DNA of 64,000 nucleotides from Hibiscus mutabilis. Lineage: Eukaryota; Streptophyta; Magnoliopsida; Malvales; Malvaceae. The notes beneath the pieces are model-generated. The model was not told the DNA's origin. It made no database searches and saw only the letters and a list, made by a program, of their open reading frames with translations. The DNA is taken from the NCBI GenBank assembly GCA_019671005.1, contig CM033718.1, positions 35,046,508-35,110,507 on the forward strand, written 5' to 3'. Positions 1-10,199 of the stretch are shown piece after piece; within the stretch, counting starts at the first letter, position 1, and each line of letters starts with the position of its first letter. The position numbers and the translations under genes are program-made.

Positions 1-330
1 AATTCTATTGCTCCAACAATATAGCCGAGTATGAGGCCTGTGTCATGGGACTCCGAGTGGCCATAGAGAGAAAGGTCAAGGTGCTCCGGGTTTTTGGAGA
101 TTCTTTTTTAGTGATTTATCAGCTTCGGAAAGAATGGGAGACTAGAGATCCAAAGTTGGTTAAGTACTACGACTTGATCCAAGATTTGGTCAAGGATATT
201 GAAGAAGTCAGTTTCACATACTTTCCAAGAGAGAATAATCATATGGCCGACGCCCTAGCAACTTTGGCCACCGTGTTCGAAGTAAGCGAGGCAGTCGAGA
301 TGGGGCCAATCAAAATACAAAACCTTTAAG
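1..330 (+). pseudogene. Tat-lineage RNase H domain of element A0, 5' truncated
   Basis: This is the archaeal-type (second) RNase H typical of Tat/Ogre elements of Ty3/gypsy. It would degrade the RNA strand of the cDNA hybrid. The reading frame is open from the first base of the window. It contains the block NSIAEYEAC-like start, GDSFLVIYQL around 95-125, PRENNHMADALATLA around 226-267, and the frame closes at 327. The motif GDS plus the late ADALA block with its aspartate are what identify the family. The start lies outside the window, so this is only the C-terminal two thirds of the domain. The same domain occurs on the other strand at 36140-36559 in element F, and the two are clearly homologous. 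Integrase remnants follow directly. Confidence 0.85.
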
Positions 331-935
331 GTACCTGCCCCTTTCTATAGTTTGGAAGAGGGGGACGACGGTAATCCATGGTATTTTGACATCCTCCAAT
401 ACATCAAGTTCCAAACTTATCCAAATGGGGCTGATGATAATGACATAAGGATTATCAGAAGGTTAGCATCAGGATACGTTCTTGATGGGGAAATCTTGTA
501 CAAAAGAAGCAAGGATTAGATACTATTGAGGTGTGTCAGTGCTCGAGAGGCCGAAACCATTTTAACAAAGGTCCACGGTGGCTTATGTGGGACCCATGCT
601 AGCGGGTTCTCGGTGGCAAGAAAAAATCATGAGATGTGGCTATTTCTGGTCAACTATAGAAAGAGATTGCATCAGTTATGCAAAGAAATATCACAAATGT
701 CAAATCTATGCCGATAAGATACAGTTCGCTCGAGGGAGTTTTAGGAGGGAGATTTGGTGCTCAAAAATATTATGCTGAATCAAAAAGACTTTCGGAGAAA
801 ATAGATGCCAAATTGGGAAGGGCCCTATGTCGTAAAAAAGGCCTTCTCTTGGGGAGCGTTAATTCTAACGAATATGGATGGGAAAGAATTGATTAACCCA
901 ATAAACTCAGACTCTGTCAAGAAGTATTATGCCTA
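331..935 (+). pseudogene. A0 integrase: zinc-binding domain joined to C-terminal tail, core deleted
   Basis: The H2C2 zinc-binding domain of a Ty3/gypsy integrase lies at about 526-715. The part with the two histidines (VHGGLCGTHASGF) is in one frame. The cysteine pair (CISYAKKYHKCQIYADK) is in the next frame, so a frameshift falls near 625. The catalytic core with the three acidic residues is absent. At about 722 the sequence jumps to the integrase C-terminal tail, recognisable by PNWEGP-like, GALIL-like and SDSVKKYYA-like words at 812-935, which match the tail in F at 11722-11900. An in-frame stop and several frame changes make it non-functional. The spacer 331-525 encodes degenerate linker sequence. 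Confidence 0.8.
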
Positions 936-1987
936 AGAGGAAAAATAAAAGAAAAGAAAAAAAAGAAGAAGATAAAAAAGAAAAGAAAAAAGAAAAAAAA
1001 ATGACGGTTTAAGGTGAAAACCCAAAAATGGGCGCCTTAAAGCCAAAGGAGGATCTGAATTGAAAATCCAAAAAGGAGGTTCAGATAGATTTGAATTTCG
1101 GCATTCGACTCACAGACCTCGTTTCAATTGAAGGTTTATGCTTCGGTCTTCATATCATCATGGGAAATGGACCAAGGGTGGCCAGTGAGAAATCTACTGA
1201 GGGTGATGGGTTCTCATCATTCATGCAGTCGATATTACCTACATATTTTTTTCATTTTCTCATGTTTTCCAAGACTTTAAAATTTATCCTAATATTCCTT
1301 CAAGTTTTAATTAAGTATTATTTTATTCCCTATTGTCTGTTTCACAAATAGATTGACATAGAATAAAAAAACAAAGGATTTATTGGCATTACTATGATTT
1401 GATCTAATAAGTACATGTTTGTTCCTGGTTTGGAAGGGAGCCCACCAAAGGTAGGGCCAGAGGACACTGGAGGAGAAATTGACAAGGATCCACCAAGAAG
1501 AGACGCTGAGTACCAATCATGTTAAAATCCAAGGGACCATGGGCGGAAACCCGCAAGAGTACCCAAGAAATAGAAAGAAAAAGAGAGAAAGAAAAGAAAG
1601 AGAAAAGAAAAAGAAAAGAAGAAAAAAGAAAAAAAAAGAAAAAAATTCTCTAAAGTAAAAACCCGAAAGGGCACTTTAGCGTAAAAGGTTCAAGACCTCA
1701 AAAAGGGGGCATAAAGGGTGAACCCGAGTGAGGGAGGAAGCACCGCCATCGTGAAGAAGAAAAAATGGAGGACACGAGTCAAAGGGGCAAGAAGAGAAAT
1801 TGCTCGAGAAATTTTAAAATTGCTATCATTCGTGCATCACTTCTAGTTAGGCACCCCTAGGTTAGAAGCATGCTAACCTACATCATTACAGCTTTTTTCA
1901 TTTCTTTTCACAGATAATCAAAGGATAGACCAAATACCTCCTAAGAAGAGGAGTAAAAGACAAAACAAAAAACCTAAAAAAGATATC
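936..1987 (+). repeat. Duplicated purine-rich module in A0 3' untranslated region
   Basis: Two similar units follow the integrase tail. Each has a purine-rich tract of A with scattered G (about 938-1003 and 1563-1650), then a block with AAAACCC and GGGC words (about 1012-1090 and 1660-1720). The second is about 630 bp downstream of the first. F carries one related unit in the same place relative to its integrase (11560-11720 on the - strand). No credible coding sequence lies here; 1091-1550 and 1720-1987 show nothing I can name. Confidence 0.55.
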
Positions 1988-2129
1988 ATGCGAAGGATTT
2001 CAAACCCGCCACATCAAGATTTCAGAGCAAGAAAGACGCAAATACCCATAGCTCCAAAAATTTTAGATAGCAAACTTAGAAAGCTCATTCATCCATGCCC
2101 AAGAAGGTTGGAATCTTCGTTTGAAGGGT

Positions 2130-2690
2130 GGCTATCTGGTTTGTTCACTACCGCTTCGGAGGAACGCATCTATCTGCTCACTACCACTTTGGAGGAACTT
2201 GTCATCTCTGTTGGGTCTTGTTTCTACCGCTTCGGGAAACAAGTTCATCTACCATTTGAGGATATTGGATTCATTCACTATTGTTTCAGAAAAATGAGTC
2301 GTTTGAGGATTAGTTGGCTTGTCTGCTGCCGTTTCGGAAGGACATGCCAGCACCACCCGTTTCGTTTTCTTTCGTTTTGGGAAAGCAAAGTTATTTGGAT
2401 TCATTCATTTCCGTTTCGGAAGAATGAGCTGTTTGAAGGTCAATTGGCTCGTCTGCTACCGTTTCGAAAGAACATGCTAGCACCACCCGATTTGTTTTCT
2501 ACCGTTTCGGGAAAAAAAGTATTTGGATTCGTTCACTACCGCTTCAGAGAAATGGATCATTTGCTGTTCTGGTTCGTCCATCGCCGTTTCGGAAGAACCC
2601 GCCGGTGTTACGCAGCTTGTTTTCCCCGCTCTGGGAAAACAAGTTATTTGGATTTATTCACTGTCATTCTGGAAGAACAAATCGTCCTCG
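2130..2690 (+). repeat. About 127-bp tandem minisatellite in A0
   Basis: The words TTCGG(G/A)AA and ATTTGGATTC recur with a period of about 125-128 bp. The GATT-type anchor occurs near 2262, 2390, 2518 and 2643, giving a little over four copies. Inside each unit the half-motif CCGTTTCGG(A/G)A recurs more often, so the array has a sub-repeat structure. An uninterrupted reading frame crosses the array (1988-2878), but it follows from the repeat lacking stops in one frame. Minisatellites between pol and the 3' LTR are a known habit of Ogre/Tat elements. Confidence 0.75.
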
Positions 2691-2752
2691 AGCAGGGAAG
2701 TGAGACAAAATTAGTGCTTATGGTCTTTGCTTTATTCTTGTTCCACAAGTAT

Positions 2753-2769
2753 AAGCAAAGAGGAGCAGC
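2753..2769 (+). other. Polypurine tract of A0
   Basis: The purine-rich stretch AAGCAAAGAGGAGCAGC ends directly before TGTAATCAC, the presumed LTR start. F has a comparable purine-rich stretch before TGTTGTCACTG at its own 3' LTR on the other strand. This would prime plus-strand DNA synthesis. Confidence 0.65.
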
Positions 2770-2889
2770 TGTAATCACTAATTTTATCCGAGGGTTAACT
2801 TGTTTTTTTGCGAATAAGGGCTTAATATACCTATGTGGTCGAAGAAACAAAAAAACAACTATTAATTTAAAATATTAGTGTTATGTATT

Positions 2890-3260
2890 ATAATATAGTA
2901 TTATTACTACTACCATCATTATCTATCTTAAAAAGGAAAAATAAGAAAAAAATCCCTAAACATTATTAATATTTTAAAGTGTTGCTCATATTAGCATCAA
3001 TATTATTATCATAATTAATTACTATTAGTATACTACTGTTGTCATTCTTAATATCATATTATTGCTATTAGTATTATTGTAGTAATATTATCATAGTTAT
3101 ATTAATATTATTAGTATTAGTTATTACTACTATTCTCGTTATATTATTATCTATTATCATTATTATTATTACTATATTATCATTACTATTATTATTATTA
3201 TTGTTATATTGGTATTATATTATTATCGTTATTATCTACTACTATTATTATTACTAAATA
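2890..3260. repeat. ATT/TAT trinucleotide-rich low-complexity tract
   Basis: This stretch is built almost entirely from TATTATTA and ATTACTA words with rare C or G, an imperfect (ATT)n microsatellite inside the A0 LTR. Confidence 0.75.
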
Positions 3261-3884
3261 TAAGTAAATAAAGCCCAATAGTTAATATAAAATAAAATCC
3301 CATATTATTAATATACAGTCCATTTACATTTTAAAAAACCCAAAAATATATATATTACATATGTTTGGCCCGTTTGGGCCCATTACTAAACAAACCCTGG
3401 CCCTAATCTGATATTCTCTTTGTGCAACCACATTTCCACACTGTCGTTTAACAGCCGTTAGATAAAGGTGTGACCTAACGGCCCAAATCTTCCCACAACA
3501 AAGGAAACCCTAGGAGCTTCTTCTCTTCATTCCGCGCCGCAACCCCTCAATCATCGGATCAAGGGCTTATCAAACGGTCTAGAGGGCCTCATCAAAGAAG
3601 AAACACTAGGCGTACTTTAATCCTACGCCACGGACCCTCAACCATCTATTAATGCTACATCAGATGGCCAGGATCAACACTTACGCGCGTGATCCACGCC
3701 TAACTAGTCCCCTCCTCGCTCGTCACATGCAAACAGAAGGAAGAATGTCAGAAGGAGAATATATTTTTCAAAGACCGACCAACATATTGGCAGAGGGCAG
3801 ATGAATGCAAACAAATGATAGCAACAACCAATAACATCATTTATTCAATTTTCCATGTAATTTAAAATGGATGTAATTTTTGGC

Positions 3885-3892
3885 TATATAAA
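3885..3892 (+). promoter_or_regulatory. TATA box of the A0 LTR
   Basis: TATATAAA occurs in the context TTTTTGGCTATATAAAC. An A-rich region about 30 bp downstream would be the start of the LTR transcript. The position in the middle of the LTR and the sense orientation suit the U3/R boundary. Confidence 0.55.
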
Positions 3893-4779
3893 CAAAAAGC
3901 CAAATAGTTGTAACCAGAGTCGCAAAACGAAAGGGGAAAAAACATCAAAGCAATACAAACATAGCCTTATGAGGTATATCCTTCTTTATTTTGAAGTATT
4001 ACATGCATAAATAGGGTTAGGCGTTTCGGCTTCCTCGCCCCTTTGTTTTTGCCGGTGATAAGCTCTCTAATTTCCTCCGGGGATGAATTGGTATAGTAAA
4101 GGGGGGTGGAAACCCTATTTTGAGTATTAGTTTTTAGGTTACTTTAAAAGGAAATGGATCAAGTTTTAAGAAAACTGATGGTGGATTTGGGTTTGGATCA
4201 CGAAAAGCGTTTGTTTTCTACATTTTTTGGGTTCGCTGGCCTTCAACGAGTGACGATCGACATGGTGGCGTACGGCAAAGAAGTCGTCGGTTTCTGGAAA
4301 TATGGTCAGAATCTGGGTTTGGGGATGAACACGCGACGGTGTTCATCCCCACTTCGGAGAGAAAAGAGGGGTTGGGAGAGAATTTAAGTTAAAAAGTTTT
4401 TTTATTTTAAAAATTATATTTTATATCCGTGCCATTTAAAAAATGGGATAATATGTCCATAAATCCCTCCGCCCTAACTTATTTACGCCCGTAAGGACTT
4501 CCGCGTTTTTAAACTACGTATTTAGTCCCTCCACATGGGATAATTGCACCTATAGCCATTCCATTTTTTTATCACTTACCCGATCCCTATGGTTTTAAAT
4601 CAGTTTGTAATCTTGTCCCCCGTTTTTTTTAAATTCAGCTCTCAAATCTTGTTTTCTTTGCACTTTAATCCTAAATCTAGTGTTGAACCCCCTATTTGCC
4701 CCCTGGTTGTTCATGCATATCTATTTCCTATAATGTTCAGTTTTATTTTGCTTGGTGTTCAGTTAATTTGTTGAGTATG

Positions 4780-5298
4780 TTATAAGTTTTTGTGTTTAAT
4801 GTGGCTTTTATATGTGGTTTATGGCATGATATATAGTTTTTGTATAACCTATGTTTTTATATAATATACATAATATATATTCTTTATAATATATCATATA
4901 GTTTCTCTGTAGTGTATAACATATATAGTTTTATAATATATATTTAGTATATAGTTTATATACAATACATATATGATATATGTTTTGTATAATATATATA
5001 ATATATAGTTTTCCTTTTTAAAAAAATATGTAATATATATAGTTTTTTATATAATAATATATGTAAGATAAGGTTATTTTGTAATATATAAATAAGGGTT
5101 TTTATAAGTTTTTTATATATAATAGAAGGCTTTGTTTTCAAACATATATGATATAAGCTTTCTTATAATATATATATGATATATAGATGTTATAATATAT
5201 ATATATATACAATAGTTTTGAACATATCTTTTTTTTCATTTTTATATCTAGTATATAACTTAATTAAAACCTTTTAAAATATGCACAAGTTTTTCCTT

Positions 5299-5340
<42 letters not shown>
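4780..5340. repeat. AT-rich satellite-like stretch ending in (TA)n
   Basis: Repeated words of the form ATATATAGTTTT and TATAATATAT alternate at irregular spacing of roughly 30-60 bp. The stretch ends in about 19 uninterrupted TA units at 5301-5339. No gene is visible. Confidence 0.75.
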
Positions 5341-5342
<2 letters not shown>

Positions 5343-6062
5343 GATAGTTTGGCCTTTACTTTGTGTTAGGCTTTAGGCTTATTTGGTTAAGGTTTTAGTT
5401 TAGATTAGGCCAATTAATTTAATTAATTTAGGTCGTGTGCTCGTCTAATAGGGACACGATCCTTAAATTAATTAAGTTAATTCTAGGATTAGATTTTTTA
5501 GAGCCTTAATTAGATTTAGGTTCGAATTAACTTAGTGAATTTAAATTTATCCTTGGCTTATTGGGATAAATGTTAAATTCATTAAATTAATTGAACATTT
5601 CTTAATCACTTTTGGGATAAAATTAATTGCAAGTTTAGATTGACATTAATTCTAAACCATGTTTAGTTAATTTGATCCGTTTTAAATAGTATCCACGGCT
5701 TATTGGACTACTAGTTTAAAACCGATTGAATTAATTATCATATCACAAGATAACTCATAATTTGTTAGGGTTTTCTAGCCTTTTAGCGTTAATTAATTTA
5801 GGGTTAATGCTAGAATCACCTATTTAGTAACTAGATCACTAATTGGACCTTCCATAACTTGGGCCTTTTAGGTTAGGGCCTTGGGTGGGCTTTTGTGTGT
5901 TTAACTTTAAGCCTTTACTTGCCATCCATTTCATTTGTCATCATATGGCCCATTTAGTTTACATGTTAATGAATTTAAATCATAAAAAATGAGGTATCTA
6001 TTAGTTCTGATATTTGTGTCGTAACATTCTGATCTCAAAGGATGTTGACCAAATATTTGAAT
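5341..6062. other. Unclassified AT-rich DNA with degenerate internal repeats
   Basis: I see no gene. Several phrases recur in diverged form, for example TTGGCTTATTGGGATAAA near 5550 and a similar CGGCTTATTGGACTAC near 5696, together with many AATTAATT words. It may be an old LTR piece. The breakpoint with the truncated H element lies between here and about 6063. Confidence 0.4.
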
Positions 6063-6768
6063 TAATTCTTACTAACTCAAGGTAAAATTAAAACTTGACA
6101 AAATCATTACATCATATCTTAATTGCTTGCATCACGCATAAAGATTCATCATTGAGTCTGCCAATAAACATTCTACACTTGTCTTCATCTATGTTGATAT
6201 ACTTCGATCCGTACTTACAGTATTTGTAAAAATAGCTCACTTATTGTTCAATAGGTCAGCCACCTTGCTTCAAGTACAAGAAACACTTCCGATGCTCGGC
6301 TAAGTACTATTCACTGATATACTTCTTGAATTATTCGAGAAAAAATTTCCAAGTAACAGTGTCAGAAAGAGCAGTCAGGGTTGTAGTTTCCCACCAGCTC
6401 AAAGCTTTGTATGGCAATAGGGCTATGGCACATTCGAGTTTATGTTCATCAGAACAAGGTAATTGCTTGGTCAAGATTCGAGTAGTAGCCTCTAGCCAAT
6501 ACTCAGCTACTTTAGGGTTGGCTTCATCAGTACCGGTGTATGTATAAGCCTGATGTTGAGCCAACTTATCAATTGGAGCTTTGTTTAGCACAGCGGCAAG
6601 AAGTGGAGCAGGATGATCCCATTTTAGAGTTATTACTAGCTGATCAAACATCTCCTTCATGCTAAGGAGACATTCTCGTTGCACAAGATTTATAGGAGGG
6701 GCTTCCTGTTGAGGAGTAGCTTGTTCTCGAGGTTCAGCTTGTTGTGGAGGATTTTGTTCCATCCTCAC
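6063..6768 (-). pseudogene. Chromovirus-type gag remnant of element H
   Basis: The retrotransposon gag domain forms the capsid of the particle. The N-terminal part is an open frame of 145 codons from 6768 down to 6331, starting with a Gln/Pro-rich leader (QNPPQQAEPREQATPQQ) followed by the gag domain with ANPKVAEYWLEATTRIL and ALSWWETTTL. After a frame break at about 6330 the homology continues to about 6090 through a KYISE-like segment, FLYLKQGG, and CRMFIGRLNDES, interrupted by stops. The rest of H (nucleocapsid, pol, 3' LTR) is missing. The H 5' LTR lies upstream on the same strand at 6989, with a weak primer site in between, which fits a - strand element. Confidence 0.8.
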
Positions 6769-6970
6769 ACTATCTCCTTCATTCGAGGAGCCCTTAGGAC
6801 TTTAATAGTCCTGAGCAATCCTTGTTTCAAACATTTCTACGTCTAGATAGAACACGAAGGAGTTTAGTTGAGCAAGAACACAAGCCTATACAGTACATTG
6901 TCTCCTAGGTGGCACAAGTATTCCTATATGATGCAATAAGGCCCAGTTTAGTCCTAGAATCGAATAAAAA

Positions 6971-6983
6971 GCTATGATATCAA
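6971..6983 (-). other. Degenerate primer-binding site of H
   Basis: On the - strand the sequence is TTGATATCATAGC, five bases inside the LTR end. It differs at two positions from the tRNA-iMet-complementary form TTGGTATCAGAGC seen intact in element G. Confidence 0.6.
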
Positions 6984-6988
6984 TAAAA

Positions 6989-7254
6989 TGTAACACCCCC
7001 TACCCGACTTAGGAGTAAACCAGCTACAGAGTGTTCGGTGGAACTGAAAACACGAACAATTTAAAACTTTCGAGAACTCATCACTAATCGATGAGTTGAG
7101 CAGCAAGCTAGGAACTTAACAATCATATTCAATCATACAAGCATTCAAATAGCACTTTAACTAGAACCTACTCATTTTAGTCTAATATCACATATATGTA
7201 CGCAGCTTGACCATTCCATTCACATGAACTTTAACTCAAATTACTAAGCATAGG
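6989..7254 (-). mobile_element. 5' LTR of H, inner piece (split by F)
   Basis: The LTR edge TGTAACACCCCC lies here. The LTR continues after the F insertion at 45784 and ends at 48812 in GGGGTGTTACA. Joined across F and one copy of the target duplication it would be about 3.3 kb. The two LTR ends are near-perfect inverted copies of each other (TGTAACACCCC / GGGGTGTTACA). Confidence 0.75.
7250..7254. repeat. Target-site duplication ATAGG, left copy (element F)
   Basis: ATAGG precedes the F LTR terminus TGTCGC here and follows the other terminus at 45779-45783. It defines F as one integration event into the H LTR. Confidence 0.9.
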
Positions 7255-8163
7255 TGTCGCAACCTCCTTTTTTAGGAGAAAGGTTTTGACGTTTCAGAAA
7301 ACTTTATAAAATCACGGGTTATTTTAATAAAGCATATTATTTATTAAAACAACAATTTTTTGGTTGACGAAAACAAGAGAAAATGGGTTCAGGGGTCGGT
7401 TACGTGTGGGGAAGGGTTAGCACCTCCACAACGCCCAGAAATTGGTACCTAATTGATTTCAAAAAGCATTTTTAAAACCTGAATTTGCAAATTCACAAAA
7501 TTTCGATTTATTTGTCCGCAAAGTGAATGTAAATCTATTTTAATGGCCTTATCGCCCGAGAAATGAACTTTAATCACCGCCAACACTCTTGGCACTAACT
7601 CGTCATTCCCGTTTGATAAGACATTGCATTAATTAAGTTTTCGCTTTTTAAAAAAATCAACAAGAAAATTAAATGTGTTAAAGTCTTTTAAATTTTAGTG
7701 TTTAAGACCTAAAGAAATATCGACATTTATTTTAATTATTAAGTTAAAATGCAATTAAGTGTGTTTTATTGAAAATGAAGAATATTTTACAACATACATG
7801 TCTCTATTCTAGGTTTTAAGTCCATAATCCTAAGGTTTTTCATACAAATAATTACATAAAAGACACAAAGAATTAACTAATTAATTAAATTAAAATGAAT
7901 AACAAAGCAATTTCTAAAATTAAATAAAGAAAAGGGAATATGGCTTTTACCTTTTTAAAAAAGAAAATAGGAAATCTAAATTGAGACAGATTTGAAAGAA
8001 AATGAAATGTGGAGGTTAATTTGAAAACAATTTAAAATTTGGTGCCAAATTGAAAGGAAAAGGGGCAAAATTGAAACAATTGAAAACAAAGGGACTGCGG
8101 TATAAGAATTGGATAAGAAGGGTACGGGTTATAGTCGGGTTCGGGTCGGGTCAAACGGGTTAG

Positions 8164-8171
8164 TATAAATA
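8164..8171 (+). promoter_or_regulatory. Antisense TATA-like box in F LTR
   Basis: TATAAATA in the context GTTAGTATAAATAGCCG reads against the element. About 30 bp downstream comes the pyrimidine-rich TTTTCTCTCTTTATTTCC, a plausible start region. The same arrangement is kept in the right LTR at 44334-44341. Confidence 0.35.
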
Positions 8172-8638
8172 GCCGAAATTATAAACAGAAATCATTTTCT
8201 CTCTTTATTTCCAAACGAATCAAAACGAGTTTTATTATAATTCTCTGATGCATTCTTCGTGTTCTTCATCAAATGAGGAACATGATAAACATCCACCGTG
8301 CCGGCCGCCATTGCCGGCGGCAAAATTCCTAGATTTCGGTTAATTTTCAAGATTTCAGCGACTTCGAAATCGCATTTTTCCACCTGATTTTACATCAAAA
8401 CCAAATCTCCTTTGCGATTCAAACAAAAACAAGGTAAAACAATCCATTTCTTCTCTATTTAATCCGAAACAGAAAGTAAATAGATAGAAAAATTACTAGA
8501 ACTTGCTTCTCTTTATTGCTTCTGAACACTTATTACAAATTGCTTGCTCCTACAATTTCTAAATGCTAGTATGTTTACTGTAATTGCTATGTGTGATTTC
8601 TATCGAATTTTCGTTGTGTTACATGGATTACAAAGGGG

Positions 8639-8646
8639 TTTATATA
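8639..8646 (-). promoter_or_regulatory. Sense TATA box of F LTR
   Basis: On the - strand the sequence reads GTACTATATAAACCCC. This resembles the A0 LTR box (GGCTATATAAAC) and lies in mid-LTR in the sense direction. Confidence 0.5.
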
Positions 8647-9661
8647 GTACAAGAATTGCTTGAATTTAAAGCCTTAATCCCTAATTTCTTCCCTAGATTA
8701 TCTCCAATTGCTTGATCTTTGCCAGAGGCTTCAATTTAGGGATTAACCCTTTCCCTTTTGGTTCTGATTTTGCCTTTTGCATATCTGATTGTACCTTGAT
8801 TCTTGCCAGGGCTTCAAATTAGGGATTATCCTTCTCGTTTTGCTTCTGATTTTTCCAACTAGGGCTTTAAATTAGGGATTTAATCCCTGTTAGTTTTATC
8901 TTGAATTGCTCTGCTCCAATTTAGGGATTTAACCCTTTTTGTTCTTCTGTTTGTATGTTTCTGATGACTCAAATGGTGTCGGCGAGGAACAATCGAAGCG
9001 AGTAGAGGGTCGAAGAAGATGAAGTGATCAGCCAGAGCTGAAACATCGTGCACATGGCTGCCACACGCGAGTGGTGATCCGCGTGATATATCCTAAAGTG
9101 ATCTGGGCCGTCAGATAGAGGCGCTATATCATCCCAGCTGGCGCGATCTGCGCCGTTGGAACGCAGATTGATCCAACGGCCTCCTTTCGGTTGTGCAAAG
9201 AATAAAGATGGGATTAGGGTTTTTTGGGTTATAAATGGGCCAGGCGACCCTTTGTGTAATATATAGGCCTGTGTTTTTTTAATTAATGAACTCTATCTCC
9301 TTAACCGAATAAGAGCAAATGGACTTAGTTTTTTTAATGGATTGTTTTTACTTTGAGTTTTATTCTAACTACTAATTAGAACACTAATATATAACCGAAA
9401 TTAATTTTAACTATCATAATGTACTAATAATTATACTAATTATAACACAAAGTATACATTATATGACACCTAAATAATTCCAATTCTAACATTAATATTT
9501 ACAAATATGATATGTTTAACTAGGTTATCAATACTATATGATACCTAACTATATTATCAGTAACATTAATATTTACAACTATAGTGTTATCAATACTATA
9601 TAACTACAATACACTGATACTAACATAACAACTAAAAAGAAGGTGAAAATCAGTGACAACA

Positions 9662-9690
9662 GTTGGCCCTCTTTGGTCATTCTAGTGAAA
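9662..9690 (-). other. Polypurine tract region of F
   Basis: On the - strand the sequence ends in GACCAAAGAGGGCCAAC directly before the LTR start TGTTGTCACTG. It is purine-rich but interrupted, comparable to the A0 tract. Confidence 0.5.
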
Positions 9691-9747
9691 CAAGAATAGA
9701 GCAAAGAACAAAAGGCACTGATTTTCACCAATTACCAAACTGTCAAT

Positions 9748-10125
9748 GCCTAAAAAGATAGGCGGGTTCTATTCTCCTTGTGCTCAAATAGATAAGCGGG
9801 TTCTATTCTCCTCATGCTTGAATAGATAAGCAGATTCCATTCTCCAAATGCCTGAACGAATAGGCGGGTTCTACTCTCCTTGTGCTCGAATAAATAAGCA
9901 GGTTTCATTCTCCAAATGCCCGAACAGATAGACGGGTTCTATTCTCCTCATGCTCGAATAGATAAGCAGGTTCCATTCAACAAATGCCTGAACGGATAGG
10001 CAAGTTCTATTCTCCTCATGCTCAAATAGATAAGCATGATCCATTCTCCAAATGCCCGAACGGATAGGAAAGTTCTAAAGATGACTTCATCCTCCATACG
10101 CTTGGATGAATAAACGTGTTCTAAA
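9748..10125 (-). repeat. 34-bp minisatellite in F, about 10 units
   Basis: Units begin with GC(C/T)(C/T)GAA at 9748, 9782, 9816, 9850, 9884, 9918, 9952, 9986, 10020 and 10054, an exact 34-bp step. Two alternating variants (one ending TCTCCTCAT, the other TCTCCAAAT) give a 68-bp higher-order unit. A degenerate tail runs to about 10125. The location, between pol and the 3' LTR, matches where Ogre-type elements keep tandem repeats. Confidence 0.9.
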
Positions 10126-10199
10126 ACCTGTCAAAACAATTGCAAATGATCCAATCAAGATACATATGCTCCTAGGTATGCCTAGTCATTAATGCATGT

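Larger units (their letters stand above)
2770..5340 (+). mobile_element. 3' LTR of A0 (right end uncertain)
   Basis: The LTR starts at TGTAATCAC after the polypurine tract. It contains AT-rich sequence, a GC-richer segment at 3400-3740, and a TATA box at 3885. The right end is not recognisable: the characteristic end of the F LTR (reading GGAGGTTGCGACA) does not occur, so this LTR is diverged, from another subfamily, or truncated. The end given is where the AT-repeat region stops and is only a guess. Short open frames inside, such as 4154-4387, have no recognisable product. Confidence 0.5.
7255..9661 (-). mobile_element. F LTR, left copy (3' LTR of the - strand element)
   Basis: The ends are TGTCGCAACC and GTGACAACA in + orientation. 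The copy at 43371-45778 is of almost the same length. Over the last 180 bp I count two substitutions and one single-base indel between them; elsewhere small indels occur, such as an extra block at 8209-8285 here that is missing in the other copy. The rather high similarity suggests a fairly recent insertion, but I did not align the full length. Confidence 0.9.

Noticed and set aside
1988..2878. 296-codon open frame in A0
   Set aside because: It lies on the 127-bp tandem repeat and runs into the LTR; the sequence shows repeat-driven openness, not a protein family.
2890..3260. Matrix-attachment or origin role for AT-rich tracts
   Set aside because: AT-richness alone is no evidence; the tract is an imperfect microsatellite inside an LTR.
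4154..4387. 77-codon frame beginning MDQVLRKLMVDLGLDHEKRL
   Set aside because: It is inside an LTR just downstream of its TATA box, has no recognisable domain and no support for translation.
8192..8383. Frame of 63 codons at the F LTR, and 45010-45282 in the other LTR
   Set aside because: Both are in LTR sequence, differ between the two LTR copies, and resemble no known protein.
9748..10125. CRISPR-like array of 34-bp units
   Set aside because: There are no unique spacers; the units are head to tail, in a plant retrotransposon.
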